Positions 40,531-48,731 of a DNA stretch of 64,000 bases are shown here, piece by piece. Origin of the DNA: UBA6019 sp035535055 (GTDB lineage Bacteria > Chloroflexota > Dormibacteria > Dormibacterales > Dormibacteraceae); NCBI GenBank assembly GCA_035535055.1, contig DATLQT010000004.1:29691-93690 (forward strand), written 5' to 3'. Below the pieces are notes generated by a model. That model was given only the letters and a program-made list of their open reading frames with translations. It did not search any database and was not told where the DNA came from. The position numbers and the translations under genes are program-made. Within the stretch, counting starts at the first letter, position 1, and each line of letters starts with the position of its first letter.

Positions 40531-41291
40531 GCCACCTCCCCGGCCTGCGCCAGCACCCGCTCGACGAGCCGCCCGGCCACCGTTCGCCGGTAGCCGGCGC
40601 CGGCATGGAGGTCGCCGCCGGCCTCGATCTCGTCGCCATGCCCGAGCAGCTGGGGCCGCGGGCCGGCGGCGAAGACGACCACCCGCCGATGTCCCCCGAT
40701 GACCGTGCAGGCGGCGCCCGCGAGGGCGAAATCGCCCGGCCGCCGGGCGACCTCCGCGAACCCCCAGCGGCCGTCGGCCGGCCACTTTGGGAAGCTCACG
40801 CCGGTGACTAGTTCGTCGGCCCCGAGGACGGTCGTCAGTGGTCCCGTCATGAACGCGGAAGCGGGCACTCTTCGCTCCCCTCGAGCACGGCTTCGAAGGG
40901 TCAGGGTCGCCTCCAGCAGAAGAGCCAGCGCCGGCCACTCGGCCGCAGGGTCGGCGTGCGCGAGTGAGCCGCCGATCGTCCCCCGGTTGCGGATCTGGAA
41001 GTGGCCGAGGTGCGGCAGCGCGTCGGCGATGATCGGCGGCAGCCCGGACGGGTCGCGCTCGAGGGCGGCGTTGGTCACCATCGCCCTCACGGACGGCCCC
41101 TCCCGCCCCCTCAGCTCGGGGACCTCACCGAGATCGACGATCACCGCTGGCTGAGCGAGCCTCATCGCCATCAGGGGCACCAGGCTCTGGCCGCCGGCCA
41201 GCGCCTTGGCGTCATCGCCGTGCTCGGCCATCAGGTCGAGTGCCTCCTCCAGGCTGCGCGGACGGTGATAGGCGAAGGGAGCCGCTTTCAC
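40527..41291 (-). CDS. Molybdenum hydroxylase FAD-binding medium subunit
   Basis: The 254-residue CoxM/CutM-type flavoprotein has both FAD motifs: AGGQSLVPLMAMRLAQP and the TIGGSLAHADPAAEWP diphosphate loop, with FQIRNRGT before the second. The C-terminal CO_deh_flav_C domain is present. GTG 41289-41291 overlaps the TGA of the LLM oxidoreductase by 4 bp. Gene order medium-small-large is the classical Cox order. Confidence 0.93.
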   Translation of the reverse strand: MKAAPFAYHRPRSLEEALDLMAEHGDDAKALAGGQSLVPLMAMRLAQPAVIVDLGEVPELRGREGPSVRAMVTNAALERDPSGLPPIIADALPHLGHFQIRNRGTIGGSLAHADPAAEWPALALLLEATLTLRSRARGERRVPASAFMTGPLTTVLGADELVTGVSFPKWPADGRWGFAEVARRPGDFALAGAACTVIGGHRRVVVFAAGPRPQLLGHGDEIEAGGDLHAGAGYRRTVAGRLVERVLAQAGEVA

Positions 41292-42259
41292 AGGGCCGCC
41301 AGCACCTCGTCGCGCAGAAAGCCGAGCCGCTCCAGCCGGCCGCCGCCGGGCAGCGGGAAGATGAAGCCGTCGGCGCCACAGCCGAGCAGCTCACGCAACC
41401 GCTGGCGGCACTCCTGCGCGCTGCCGGCCACCGCCAGCGCACGAGCGAGCTCGTCGCTCACCGCCCTCCGGTGGCCGGCGTGGACGGAGAGGTGCTGGCT
41501 GAAGTCGTACTCCTCCTTGGCCCGCCGGATCTCGTCTCGAAACGGCTCCAGGCCCTCCGGCAGCTCGGCGAAGTCGGCGATCAGGCGGGCCTCGGTGCTC
41601 GCCCAGGAGCGCACGTCATCGACCTTTTCGGAGAGGGTGGTCATGAGGCATATGTCGAGCTCGGAACGCTCCCGACCGGCCTCACGGAGTCCGTCCTCCA
41701 GCCAGCCCACCTGCCGGCGGACGAAGCCCGGGGTCGAGGGCCCCATGACGATCGCCCCGTCCGCCAGGCGCCCGGCCAACGCGCACATCCGCGGCTGGCT
41801 GACGGCGACGTAGAGCTTCACCGGCGCCGCCAGGTGCGGCAGCCGGTAGCTGCGGCCCTGGTACTCGCCCTCGCCGCCATTGAGGACCGCCCGCCAGAAG
41901 GTCAGCGCGTCCTCCATCTCGGCCACCTTGGCGGGACGGGCGCCGATCCCGTACACGGCGCTGTCACCGGCGCCGACGCCCAGCACCGCCCGGCCCTCGG
42001 AGAGCTCGGAAAGCGCGGCGATGCTCGCGGCGGTGACGGTCGGATGGCGCGTGAGCGGGTTGGTCACCGCCGTCCCCAGCAACGCCTTCCGGGTGTGGAG
42101 TGCCGCCAGCGCCAATCCGATGTAGACGTCCTTCATGGCCAGCTGGGAGTCGATCAGCCAGATTCGGTCGACTCCTGCCGCCTCGAGCTCGGCGGCCTGC
42201 TCCGCAAAGGAGCGCAGCGGCTGCCGCGGACTGATCCCGACGCTGACCGCCAGCTCCAC
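41288..42259 (-). CDS. LLM-class flavin-dependent oxidoreductase, possibly F420-dependent
   Basis: The 323-residue luciferase-like TIM-barrel protein reads ELAVSVGISPRQPLRSFAEQ, GVDRIWLIDSQLAMKDVYIG, TAVTNPLTRHPTVTAASIAA, LGVGAGDSAVYGIGARPAKV. The pattern is that of the F420-binding methylene-tetrahydromethanopterin-reductase-like branch, but FMN cannot be excluded. It is the first gene of a five-gene operon with 4-8 bp overlaps (LLM, Mo medium, small, large, MaoC). The start is GTG 42257-42259, with GGGAG 11 nt upstream. A palindromic operator candidate lies 36 bp ahead. Confidence 0.9.
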   Translation of the reverse strand: MELAVSVGISPRQPLRSFAEQAAELEAAGVDRIWLIDSQLAMKDVYIGLALAALHTRKALLGTAVTNPLTRHPTVTAASIAALSELSEGRAVLGVGAGDSAVYGIGARPAKVAEMEDALTFWRAVLNGGEGEYQGRSYRLPHLAAPVKLYVAVSQPRMCALAGRLADGAIVMGPSTPGFVRRQVGWLEDGLREAGRERSELDICLMTTLSEKVDDVRSWASTEARLIADFAELPEGLEPFRDEIRRAKEEYDFSQHLSVHAGHRRAVSDELARALAVAGSAQECRQRLRELLGCGADGFIFPLPGGGRLERLGFLRDEVLAAL

Positions 42260-42294
42260 CGAGGTGAATTCTCCCAGTCACGCACCTCCACGAA

Positions 42295-42318
42295 ATACTT
42301 GCTCTCGCAATCAAGTAT
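42295..42318. promoter_or_regulatory. Operator-like palindrome between the LLM/Mo-hydroxylase operon and yceI
   Basis: ATACTTG (42295-42301), a 10-nt spacer and CAAGTAT (42312-42318) form an exact inverted repeat in the 100-bp divergent promoter region. The arms overlap AT-rich -10-like sequences in both directions, so one bound dimer could control both transcripts. The shape suits a MarR/HxlR- or TetR-type regulator; none is encoded next to it. Confidence 0.6.
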
Positions 42319-42359
42319 CGGTGAGCAGAATCCTGCAACCAACCCGGAGGAAAACCAAG

Positions 42360-42920
42360 ATGACCAAGCGTTACGAGATCGACAAGAACCACACTAGCCT
42401 CGGCTTCACGGCCAAGCACATGTTGTTCACGACCGTCCGCGGCCGCTTCGACGACTACGAGGGCTACCTCGACGTAGAGGACGGCGAGTACGCCACCGCC
42501 AAGGGCAAGTTCGAAGTGAAGGTCGCATCGATCGAGAGCGGCAACGAGAAGCGCGACGAGCACCTGCGCTCGGCCGACTTCTTCGACGTCGCCACCCATC
42601 CCACCATGACCTTCCAACCCGACGCCATCCGGCCGCTGGGCGGCGAGCGCTACGCGGTGACCGGTGACCTCACCATCCGCGAGGTGACCAGGCCGATCGA
42701 GCTCCAGGTGACCGTCGAGGGCCGCATCCCCCGCGACGCGTTCGGAAAGGAGCGGATCGCCCTCAGCGCGAGCGGCGTCCTCAACCGCAAGGACTGGGGA
42801 CTGAACTGGAACATGGCGCTGGAGACCGGCGGCGTCCTCGTCAGCGAAGAGATCAAGCTGGAGATCGAGTCGGCCTTCGTCGCCGACGCGGTCGAGCCGT
42901 CCGCCACCGCGGCGGCCTAG
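42360..42920 (+). CDS. YceI-family lipid-binding protein
   Basis: YceI proteins are lipocalin-like barrels that bind isoprenoid lipids. The 186-residue product shows YEIDKNHTSLGFTAKHMLFT, VRGRFDDYEGYLDVEDG, RDEHLRSADFFDVATHPTMT and LTIREVTRPIELQVTVEG. There is no signal peptide, so this is the cytoplasmic version common in Gram-positive-type bacteria. The ATG 42360-42362 has GGAGG 9 nt upstream. It is divergent from the molybdenum-hydroxylase operon and shares its palindrome. Confidence 0.92.
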   Translation: MTKRYEIDKNHTSLGFTAKHMLFTTVRGRFDDYEGYLDVEDGEYATAKGKFEVKVASIESGNEKRDEHLRSADFFDVATHPTMTFQPDAIRPLGGERYAVTGDLTIREVTRPIELQVTVEGRIPRDAFGKERIALSASGVLNRKDWGLNWNMALETGGVLVSEEIKLEIESAFVADAVEPSATAAA

Positions 42921-42945
42921 CCACTCAGCAGCCCTTTATTTTCCC

Positions 42946-42972
42946 GGGAGGGAGCCGCCGCGGCTCCCTCCC
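42946..42972. terminator. Strong hairpin between convergent yceI and lytic transglycosylase genes
   Basis: GGGAGGGAGCCG-CCG-CGGCTCCCTCCC is a perfect 12-bp stem 25 bp past yceI and 15 bp past the transglycosylase stop. No T-run lies on either side. Its place between convergent genes suggests a bidirectional termination hairpin. Confidence 0.65.
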
Positions 42973-42987
42973 GTCCTCATAGGCCCG

Positions 42988-43590
42988 TCAGGGCGATGCG
43001 GGGCCGTGACCCGCCGCGATCTCCGCCGCCAGCGCCATGATTCCGTCGGCATAGCTCCAGGTGTCGGCCGCGTAGGTGCCGTTCTCCATCGCCGGCTCTC
43101 CCTGGTAGTAGGCGGCGAGGCCGCGCCGGGTGCCGTACTTGTCCAGCAGGTCCTTCAAAAGCGCGGCGCCGACCTCGGCGTTGTCGAGTGGATCGTTGAT
43201 GTCGACCGGGCGGTGGAGGAGCTGGGGGCCGGCGGTCGCCGCCGTCTTCGGCATCACCTGGAGCAGGCCGACCGCGCCCTGGTCGGAAACCTTGTCCTGC
43301 TGCCAGCCGCTCTCCCAGTAGGAAACCGCCAGCAGCAAGTTGGGGTCCACGCCCTGGTCGGCGGCGGCCTTGAGGAGCAGGCCGTGGACGCTGAGGGGCG
43401 CCGGCGGGGGGCTCGGCGGAGCCGGGGTCAGGGGAATCGAGGGGTCGTCAGAGCTGACCAGTACACCGCGAGGGGTGGTGCCGTGGAGGTCGCCGCCGGC
43501 GGCGGTTCCGGGAAGGAAGGCGAGGGTGCCCGCGAGCACCACCGCCGTCCCCCAGAGGACCACCCCGCGAATGGGGGTCGATTGAAGCAC
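42988..43590 (-). CDS. Secreted lytic transglycosylase (SLT domain)
   Basis: The 200-residue protein has an N-terminal signal or anchor (GVVLWGTAVVLAGTLAFLPG), then a Pro-rich linker (about 50-66). An SLT-type domain follows with catalytic Glu93 in SYWESGW and the family QGAVGLLQVMPKTA motif, then LLDKYGTRRGLAAYYQG. It cleaves peptidoglycan glycan strands outside the membrane. GTG start at 43588-43590 with no clear ribosome-binding site. It follows the hydrolase gene on the same strand by 87 bp. Confidence 0.88.
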   Translation of the reverse strand: MLQSTPIRGVVLWGTAVVLAGTLAFLPGTAAGGDLHGTTPRGVLVSSDDPSIPLTPAPPSPPPAPLSVHGLLLKAAADQGVDPNLLLAVSYWESGWQQDKVSDQGAVGLLQVMPKTAATAGPQLLHRPVDINDPLDNAEVGAALLKDLLDKYGTRRGLAAYYQGEPAMENGTYAADTWSYADGIMALAAEIAAGHGPASP

Positions 43591-43677
43591 GAGGAGACAT
43601 TCAAGCCGTTAGAGAGCTTCGCATGCAACACCGCCACGACGACATTTTGTCGTTGCGGTTAAGTAACCGAACGTTAG

Positions 43678-44466
43678 TCAGGCAGTGGCAGCTTCGTGGA
43701 GAAAAGAGGCAAGCAGCGAGGCCAGCTCAAGAGGCTTCTCGGCGGGGAGCATGTGCCCCGAACCGGTGATGATCTCCATCGTCGAGTCCGGGATCCCGGC
43801 CGCGATGATCTCCGCGGCCCGCGGCGGGCAGTGCTGGTCGAGGTCGGCACAGACGATTAACGTCGGTGCACGGACCTTTACAAGCTCGGGGTCGAGCGGG
43901 TTGGTCCGGAGGCCGGCCATGGCCCTCGCCGCGTTCCGGTAGCCACCGAAGTCCGCCGTCGACTGCCGCCGGATCTCGAGTCCCTCCTCGAGCTCGCCGG
44001 GGCTGATGTGATAGGCGTCGACCGTGTCGCGGTCGAGCGTGGGCCGCAGGTCGGCGTCCCCCAACGCGGCGCGGTCCGAATACCACTGGGCGGCAGACGA
44101 CCCGACCCGGCTGCTGGTCGCCACCGGAAAGAGGACGTCCACCTGCTCCGGGTGGTCGATGGCCAGGCGCATGGCGATCGTGCCGCCGAGGCTGAATCCG
44201 GCGACCGATGCGCTCTCGACGCCGATTGCCGTCAGGAGGTGATGGAGGTCGTCGCCCAGTTGCTGGAGGGTGCCGTCGGCCTGGCCGAGCGTGCTCTGGC
44301 CGTGGCCGCGGACGTCGTAGAGGATCACCCGGTGGTTGAGGGCGAGGTCGGGGACGGCCTTGCGCCAGAGCCGGTGATCGTCGGCAAGGCCGTGGATGAG
44401 GACCAGGGGCGAGCCCCGGCCGATCTCGAACCAGGCCGTCTCGATGTCGCGGGTGCGGGCCAGCAT
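43678..44466 (-). CDS. Alpha/beta hydrolase
   Basis: The 262-residue enzyme has the oxyanion motif LVLIHGLADDHRLW, the nucleophile elbow AGFSLGG (Ser92), an acid segment near LIVCADLDQHCPP and the catalytic GSGHML histidine. It resembles enol-lactonase/esterase-type hydrolases (PcaD-like), but the substrate is not determined. The ATG is at 44464-44466, 10 bp after the AMP-dependent ligase gene, so the two form an operon and may act on one acid/ester substrate. Confidence 0.9.
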   Translation of the reverse strand: MLARTRDIETAWFEIGRGSPLVLIHGLADDHRLWRKAVPDLALNHRVILYDVRGHGQSTLGQADGTLQQLGDDLHHLLTAIGVESASVAGFSLGGTIAMRLAIDHPEQVDVLFPVATSSRVGSSAAQWYSDRAALGDADLRPTLDRDTVDAYHISPGELEEGLEIRRQSTADFGGYRNAARAMAGLRTNPLDPELVKVRAPTLIVCADLDQHCPPRAAEIIAAGIPDSTMEIITGSGHMLPAEKPLELASLLASFLHEAATA

Positions 44467-44476
44467 GACTCGAACC

Positions 44477-45898
44477 CTACGCTAACAGCTGCGTGCGGAG
44501 GGTCCTGCGATCGACCTTGCCCGGTCCGCTGAGCGGGATCTCGGCCACGGCATGAACCTCCTCCGGCCACTTGTAGCGGGCGAGGCCCTGCGCGGCCAAA
44601 AACACCTTCAGCTCTTCCAGCTTGGGCGGAGGCACGTCCCTTGGACCGACCAGGAAGGCGACCGCCCGCTCGCCCAGCTCCCGGTCGGGGCGTCCCACGA
44701 CGCAGGCCTCGGCTATGCCGGAGTGGCGGAGCAGCACCTGCTCGACCTCGTGCGGGTTGATTTTGGTGCCTCCGCGGATGACGAGGTCCTTGGTCCGGCC
44801 GAGGACCTGCAGGTAGCCGTCCTCGTCGATCCACCCGAGGTCGCCCATGTGCACCCAGCCGTCCTCCGCGTGGGGGCCGAAGTTTTCCCCCCAGTAGCGC
44901 TCCTGAACAGTGTCCCCGCGCATGCAGATCTCGCCCTCGGCGGTGATCATCGCCTCGCAGCATTCGTGCGGCCGGCCGACCGTCTGGTGCCGCTTCTCCC
45001 TCGGGTCGCTGGGCCTGCCGACGCTCAGCTGGCCGGCGTCCATCGAGCCGTAGAAGATGCAGACCCTGCTGCCGGTGCGGTCCTCCCACTGGGCGGCCAG
45101 CTCGGGCGGCATCGGAGCTCCCGCGACCGCCGTCAACCGGGCGGAGCCAAGGTCGGCGCCGTCCAGCTCGGGTGAGTCGAGGAGGCGGACGATATTGGTG
45201 GGAACGCCGACCAGCATGGTGGCCCCGAGCTGGGTGGCCAGCTCTAACACGGTCTCTGGCCGGAATCGGGCCTCGTGGAGCATGATCAGCCCGGCCCCCA
45301 GGCGAAGGCAGAAGAGGCACATCCCGCCGATGCCCTGGGTAAGCGGCGACATGATCAGGACCCGGTCCGACTCGGTGACCTCGAGCCGGCTGGTGAATCC
45401 GTCGAAGGTCGCCTGCTTGAGCTTCGCACTGAGCGCCGCGAGCTTTGGCATCCCGGTGGTGCCGCTGGTGAGTGCGATCTCGACGATCCTCTCGGGGCTG
45501 GCTGGCAAGCCGGGGGCGGGGGCGGGCTCGGCCGGTCCGGTGAAGAGGGCCGCCAGGTCAGGGTCCTGGATCACCCGGCGGGCTCCGGACCTCTCGACGG
45601 CCCAGCGCATCTCCGCCTCGCCGAGCGTCAAGGGCAGCGGCACGATGATCCCGCCCGCCGCGGGTATCGCCAGTTCCAGCGCGACGTACTCCCAGCGGTT
45701 GGGCAGCCGCACCCCGACCGGCTCGTTCGGGCGAAGGCCCGACCCGAGGAGAGCGGCGACCAAGCGATCGACCGTCCGCTCCAGCTCGGCGAAGCTCACC
45801 CTCCGGTCGAGGTCGTAGACGGCGACCGCCTCGGGGCGTTCGACCGCGTTGGCCGCCAGGTAGCTGCGGGCGTCGAAGCGGCGCGGAATGCCGGTCAA
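44477..45898 (-). CDS. AMP-dependent acyl-CoA synthetase/ligase
   Basis: ANL-superfamily adenylating enzyme, 473 residues. The AMP-binding P-loop is LTSGTTGMPKLAAL, and the core motif is near FYGSMDAGQL. The hinge DLGWIDEDGYLQVLGRTKDL continues VIRGGTKINPHEVE, and the catalytic lysine is in the C-terminal LSGPGKVDRRTL. It activates an organic acid to acyl-AMP and probably acyl-CoA. The substrate is unknown; neighbours (hydrolase, Mo hydroxylase, MaoC) fit degradation of an aromatic or organic acid. The start is TTG 45896-45898 with no convincing ribosome-binding site. Confidence 0.9.
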   Translation of the reverse strand: MTGIPRRFDARSYLAANAVERPEAVAVYDLDRRVSFAELERTVDRLVAALLGSGLRPNEPVGVRLPNRWEYVALELAIPAAGGIIVPLPLTLGEAEMRWAVERSGARRVIQDPDLAALFTGPAEPAPAPGLPASPERIVEIALTSGTTGMPKLAALSAKLKQATFDGFTSRLEVTESDRVLIMSPLTQGIGGMCLFCLRLGAGLIMLHEARFRPETVLELATQLGATMLVGVPTNIVRLLDSPELDGADLGSARLTAVAGAPMPPELAAQWEDRTGSRVCIFYGSMDAGQLSVGRPSDPREKRHQTVGRPHECCEAMITAEGEICMRGDTVQERYWGENFGPHAEDGWVHMGDLGWIDEDGYLQVLGRTKDLVIRGGTKINPHEVEQVLLRHSGIAEACVVGRPDRELGERAVAFLVGPRDVPPPKLEELKVFLAAQGLARYKWPEEVHAVAEIPLSGPGKVDRRTLRTQLLA

Positions 45899-45930
45899 GC
45901 CGATCGCACCAGGGGCCGGCCGGAGTTGGA

Positions 45931-45955
45931 CTTGGGGGTCACGCCGCCCCCCAAG
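45931..45955 (-). terminator. Hairpin after clpC
   Basis: CTTGGGGG (minus strand) pairs exactly with CCCCCAAG around a 9-nt loop, 1 bp past the clpC stop. There is no T-run, so it is either a weak terminator or an mRNA end-stabilising hairpin before the ligase gene. Confidence 0.5.
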
Positions 45956-45956
45956 C

Positions 45957-48452
45957 CTAGCTTTCCTTGGTCTCCGCGCCCGAGCCGGCGGGTTCTTTCG
46001 CCCGCGGCTTGGGAACCAGCGTCACCCCGTTCTCGTCGGCGTCGACGAGGATGGTGTCGCCCTTCGCGAACCGTCCCCGCAGAAGATCCTCGCTGAGCGG
46101 GTCCTCGATCCGGCTGGTTATCACCCGGCGCAGCGGCCGGGCGCCGTAGGTCCGGTCGAAGCCCTCCTTGGCGAGCCAGTCCTTGGCCGCCGTGGTCACC
46201 TCGAGGTGGACGTCCTGCTCCGAGAGATGCTTGGACGTCCGGGCGATCAGCAGGTCGACGATCTGGCGCACCTGCTCGGTGGTGAGGCTCTTGAAGGTGA
46301 CCACCGCGTCGATCCGGTTCAAAAACTCGGGCCGGAACATCTTCTTGAGCTCGTCGTCGATCCGCGTCTTCATCTGCTTGTGACGGCGGTCGACCTCCTC
46401 CTCCTCGGACGCCGCGGCCGCCTGGAAGCCGAGCGAGGTCTGGGCCTGGCTCAGGTCCCTGACACCCAGGTTGGAGGTCATGACGATGATCGAGTTGGCG
46501 AAGTTCACCATCTTGCCCTTGGCATCCGACAGCCGTCCGTCCTCGAGGATCTGGAGCAGCATGTTGAACACCTCGGGATGGGCCTTCTCGATCTCGTCGA
46601 GGAGGATCACCGAGTAGGGCCTGCGGCGAACAGCCTCGGTCAGCTGGCCGCCCTCGTCGTAGCCCACGTAGCCCGGGGGTGAGCCGACCAGCCTCGCGGT
46701 CGTGTGGCGCTCCATGAACTCCGACATGTCGAGCCTGATCAGGGCGTCCTCGGTGTCGAAAAGGAACTCGGCCAGCGCGCGGGCCAGCTCGGTCTTCCCC
46801 ACCCCGGTGGGGCCCAGGAAGATAAATGACCCGATCGGCCGGCGAGGATCCTTGAGGCCGGCCCGGCCACGCCTCACGGCCTGGGATACCGCCAGGATGG
46901 CGTCGTCCTGACCGATCACCCGGTGGTGAAGCTCCTCCTCCATGCGGAGCAGGCGCGCGGTCTCCTCCTCGACCAGCCGTGAGACGGGCACGCCGGTCCA
47001 GGCGGCGACGATTTGCGCGATGTCCTCCTCCCCGACCTCGGGGACGATCTCGCCCAGCTTGTCGCGCCAGGCGGTCTCTTCGGAGGCGTACTTGTCCTTC
47101 TGCTTCTTCTCCTGGTCGCGGAAGTTCGCGGCGGTCTCGTAGTCCTGCTTGGCGATCGCCTCTTCCTTCTGGGCCTGGAGGAGCTTGATCTCCTTCTGCA
47201 TCTCCTTCAGCTCGGGCGGCGTCGTCGTGAGCCGCATCCGGACACGAGCCGACGCCTCGTCGATGAGGTCGATGGCCTTGTCGGGCAGGGCCCGATCGGA
47301 GACGTAGCGGTCGCTCATCACCGTCGCCGCCTTGATGGCGAGGTCGGTGATGGTGACCCGGTGGTGCTTCTCGTAGAGCGACTTGATGCCGTGCAGGATG
47401 TCGATCGTCTCGGGCAGGCTCGGCTGGTCCACGAAGACGGGCTGGAACCGGCGCTCGAGGGCGGCGTCCTTCTCGATGTACTTGCGGTACTCGTTGAGCG
47501 TCGTCGCCCCGATGCACTGGATCTCGCCCCGCGCCAGGGCCGGCTTTAGGATGTTGGCGGCGTCGATGGCACCCTCGGCGGCGCCGGCGCCGACCAGGGT
47601 GTGAAGCTCGTCGATGAAGAGCACCACCTCACGGGTGGAGCGGATCTCGTCGAGGATCTTCTTCAGCCGCTCCTCGAACTCGCCGCGGTACTTGGTACCG
47701 GCGACGAGCGCGCCCATGTCGAGGGTCAGCACCCGCTTGTTCAGCAGCGACTCGGGCACGTTGCCGAGCGTGATCTGCTGGGCGAGGCCCTCGGCGATGG
47801 CGGTCTTGCCGACACCCGGCTCTCCGATCAGGGCGGGGTTGTTCTTGGTCCGGCGGCTCAGGATCTGGATGACCCTCTCGATCTCGGATTCCCGCCCGAT
47901 GACGGGGTCGAGGCTGTTCTTGCGGGCCATCTCGGTCAGGTCGCGGCCGAACTGGTCCAGTAGCGGCGTCTTGCTCGGCCTCTTGGGGGCCGGCTCGGCC
48001 TCCTCGGTCGCCGAGTCGTGGAGCAGGCGCTCGATCTCCGCGCGGACCTTCTCCAGGTTTGCGCCGAGGTCCTCCAGGACGTGCGCGGCGATGCCCTCGC
48101 CCTCGATCAGCAGCCCGAGCAGCAGGTGCTCGGTCCCGACGTAGTTGTGTCCCATCCGGCGGGCTTCCTCGAAGGAGATCTCGATGACCTTCTTCACCCG
48201 GCTGGTGGGGATGATCTGCTGGATGATGATCCGCTCGTTCCGGCCGAGGACGGACTCGATCGTCTGGCGGACCTTCCCGATTTCGACCCCCAGGTTCCCG
48301 AGGACCTTGGCGGCCAGGCCTTCGCCCTCGCGGAGCAGGCCAAGGAGAAGATGCTCAGTCCCGATATAGCTGTGGTGTGACCTCTCGGCTTCCTCCTGGG
48401 CGAGCGTCAGGACTTTCTTGGCTCGCTCGGTGAAGCGCTCGAACGGATACAT
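45957..48452 (-). CDS. clpC: ATP-dependent Clp protease ATP-binding subunit ClpC
   Basis: Hsp100 unfoldase that feeds ClpP, about 831 residues. The N-domain has two Clp repeats (SYIGTEHLLLGLLREGEG and NYVGTEHLLLGLLIEGEG). D1 has Walker A GEPGVGKTAIAEGLA, the UVR-like middle segment is ANFRDQEKKQKDKYASEE, and D2 has GPTGVGKTELARALAEF. I start at ATG 48450-48452 (MYPFERFTERA); TTG 48459-48461 is an alternative, and neither has a good ribosome-binding site. No ctsR or mcsAB precedes it. Confidence 0.97.
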   Translation of the reverse strand: MYPFERFTERAKKVLTLAQEEAERSHHSYIGTEHLLLGLLREGEGLAAKVLGNLGVEIGKVRQTIESVLGRNERIIIQQIIPTSRVKKVIEISFEEARRMGHNYVGTEHLLLGLLIEGEGIAAHVLEDLGANLEKVRAEIERLLHDSATEEAEPAPKRPSKTPLLDQFGRDLTEMARKNSLDPVIGRESEIERVIQILSRRTKNNPALIGEPGVGKTAIAEGLAQQITLGNVPESLLNKRVLTLDMGALVAGTKYRGEFEERLKKILDEIRSTREVVLFIDELHTLVGAGAAEGAIDAANILKPALARGEIQCIGATTLNEYRKYIEKDAALERRFQPVFVDQPSLPETIDILHGIKSLYEKHHRVTITDLAIKAATVMSDRYVSDRALPDKAIDLIDEASARVRMRLTTTPPELKEMQKEIKLLQAQKEEAIAKQDYETAANFRDQEKKQKDKYASEETAWRDKLGEIVPEVGEEDIAQIVAAWTGVPVSRLVEEETARLLRMEEELHHRVIGQDDAILAVSQAVRRGRAGLKDPRRPIGSFIFLGPTGVGKTELARALAEFLFDTEDALIRLDMSEFMERHTTARLVGSPPGYVGYDEGGQLTEAVRRRPYSVILLDEIEKAHPEVFNMLLQILEDGRLSDAKGKMVNFANSIIVMTSNLGVRDLSQAQTSLGFQAAAASEEEEVDRRHKQMKTRIDDELKKMFRPEFLNRIDAVVTFKSLTTEQVRQIVDLLIARTSKHLSEQDVHLEVTTAAKDWLAKEGFDRTYGARPLRRVITSRIEDPLSEDLLRGRFAKGDTILVDADENGVTLVPKPRAKEPAGSGAETKES

Positions 48453-48563
48453 GGCGCCCAAAGTTGTTTTCTTTTTTCTCCTAGCTGTCTGCCCTGGGTA
48501 GCGGGGGGATCCAGCACCTCCTCTGATCGAGATAGCTCAAGGCTACGAGGGGCCTCTGGACTA

Positions 48564-48569
48564 ACTATA
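48564..48569 (-). promoter_or_regulatory. -10 candidate for clpC
   Basis: TATAGT on the minus strand, about 110 bp upstream of clpC, with no consensus -35. I saw no CIRCE or CtsR-type repeat in the 279-bp gap between rpsA and clpC. Apart from this box and the rpsA terminator, nothing else could be identified there. Confidence 0.4.
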
Positions 48570-48676
48570 ACGCCGGTTGTTCAGGCTTCCATTCCCTCCT
48601 TGGGACGGTTCCCGAACACCGCCGCTGGTACTTCATACCCAATTCCAGCCGAGGTCATGTAAAGCGCGGCGGAAAG

Positions 48677-48710
48677 AAAAAACCCCGCGGCCGGTCGGCG
48701 GCCACGGGGT
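48677..48710 (-). terminator. Intrinsic terminator of rpsA
   Basis: On the minus strand ACCCCG-T-GGCCG, a short loop and CGGCC-G-CGGGGT form an 11-12-bp stem (one wobble), followed by TTTTTT (48677-48682). It lies about 20 bp past the rpsA stop. Confidence 0.88.
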
Positions 48711-48731
48711 CTTTGACGGCAGGCGCGGAGC

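Noticed and set aside
48470..48731. CtsR or CIRCE regulation upstream of clpC
   Set aside because: No tandem heptamer or TTAGCACTC-type inverted repeat found in the interval.
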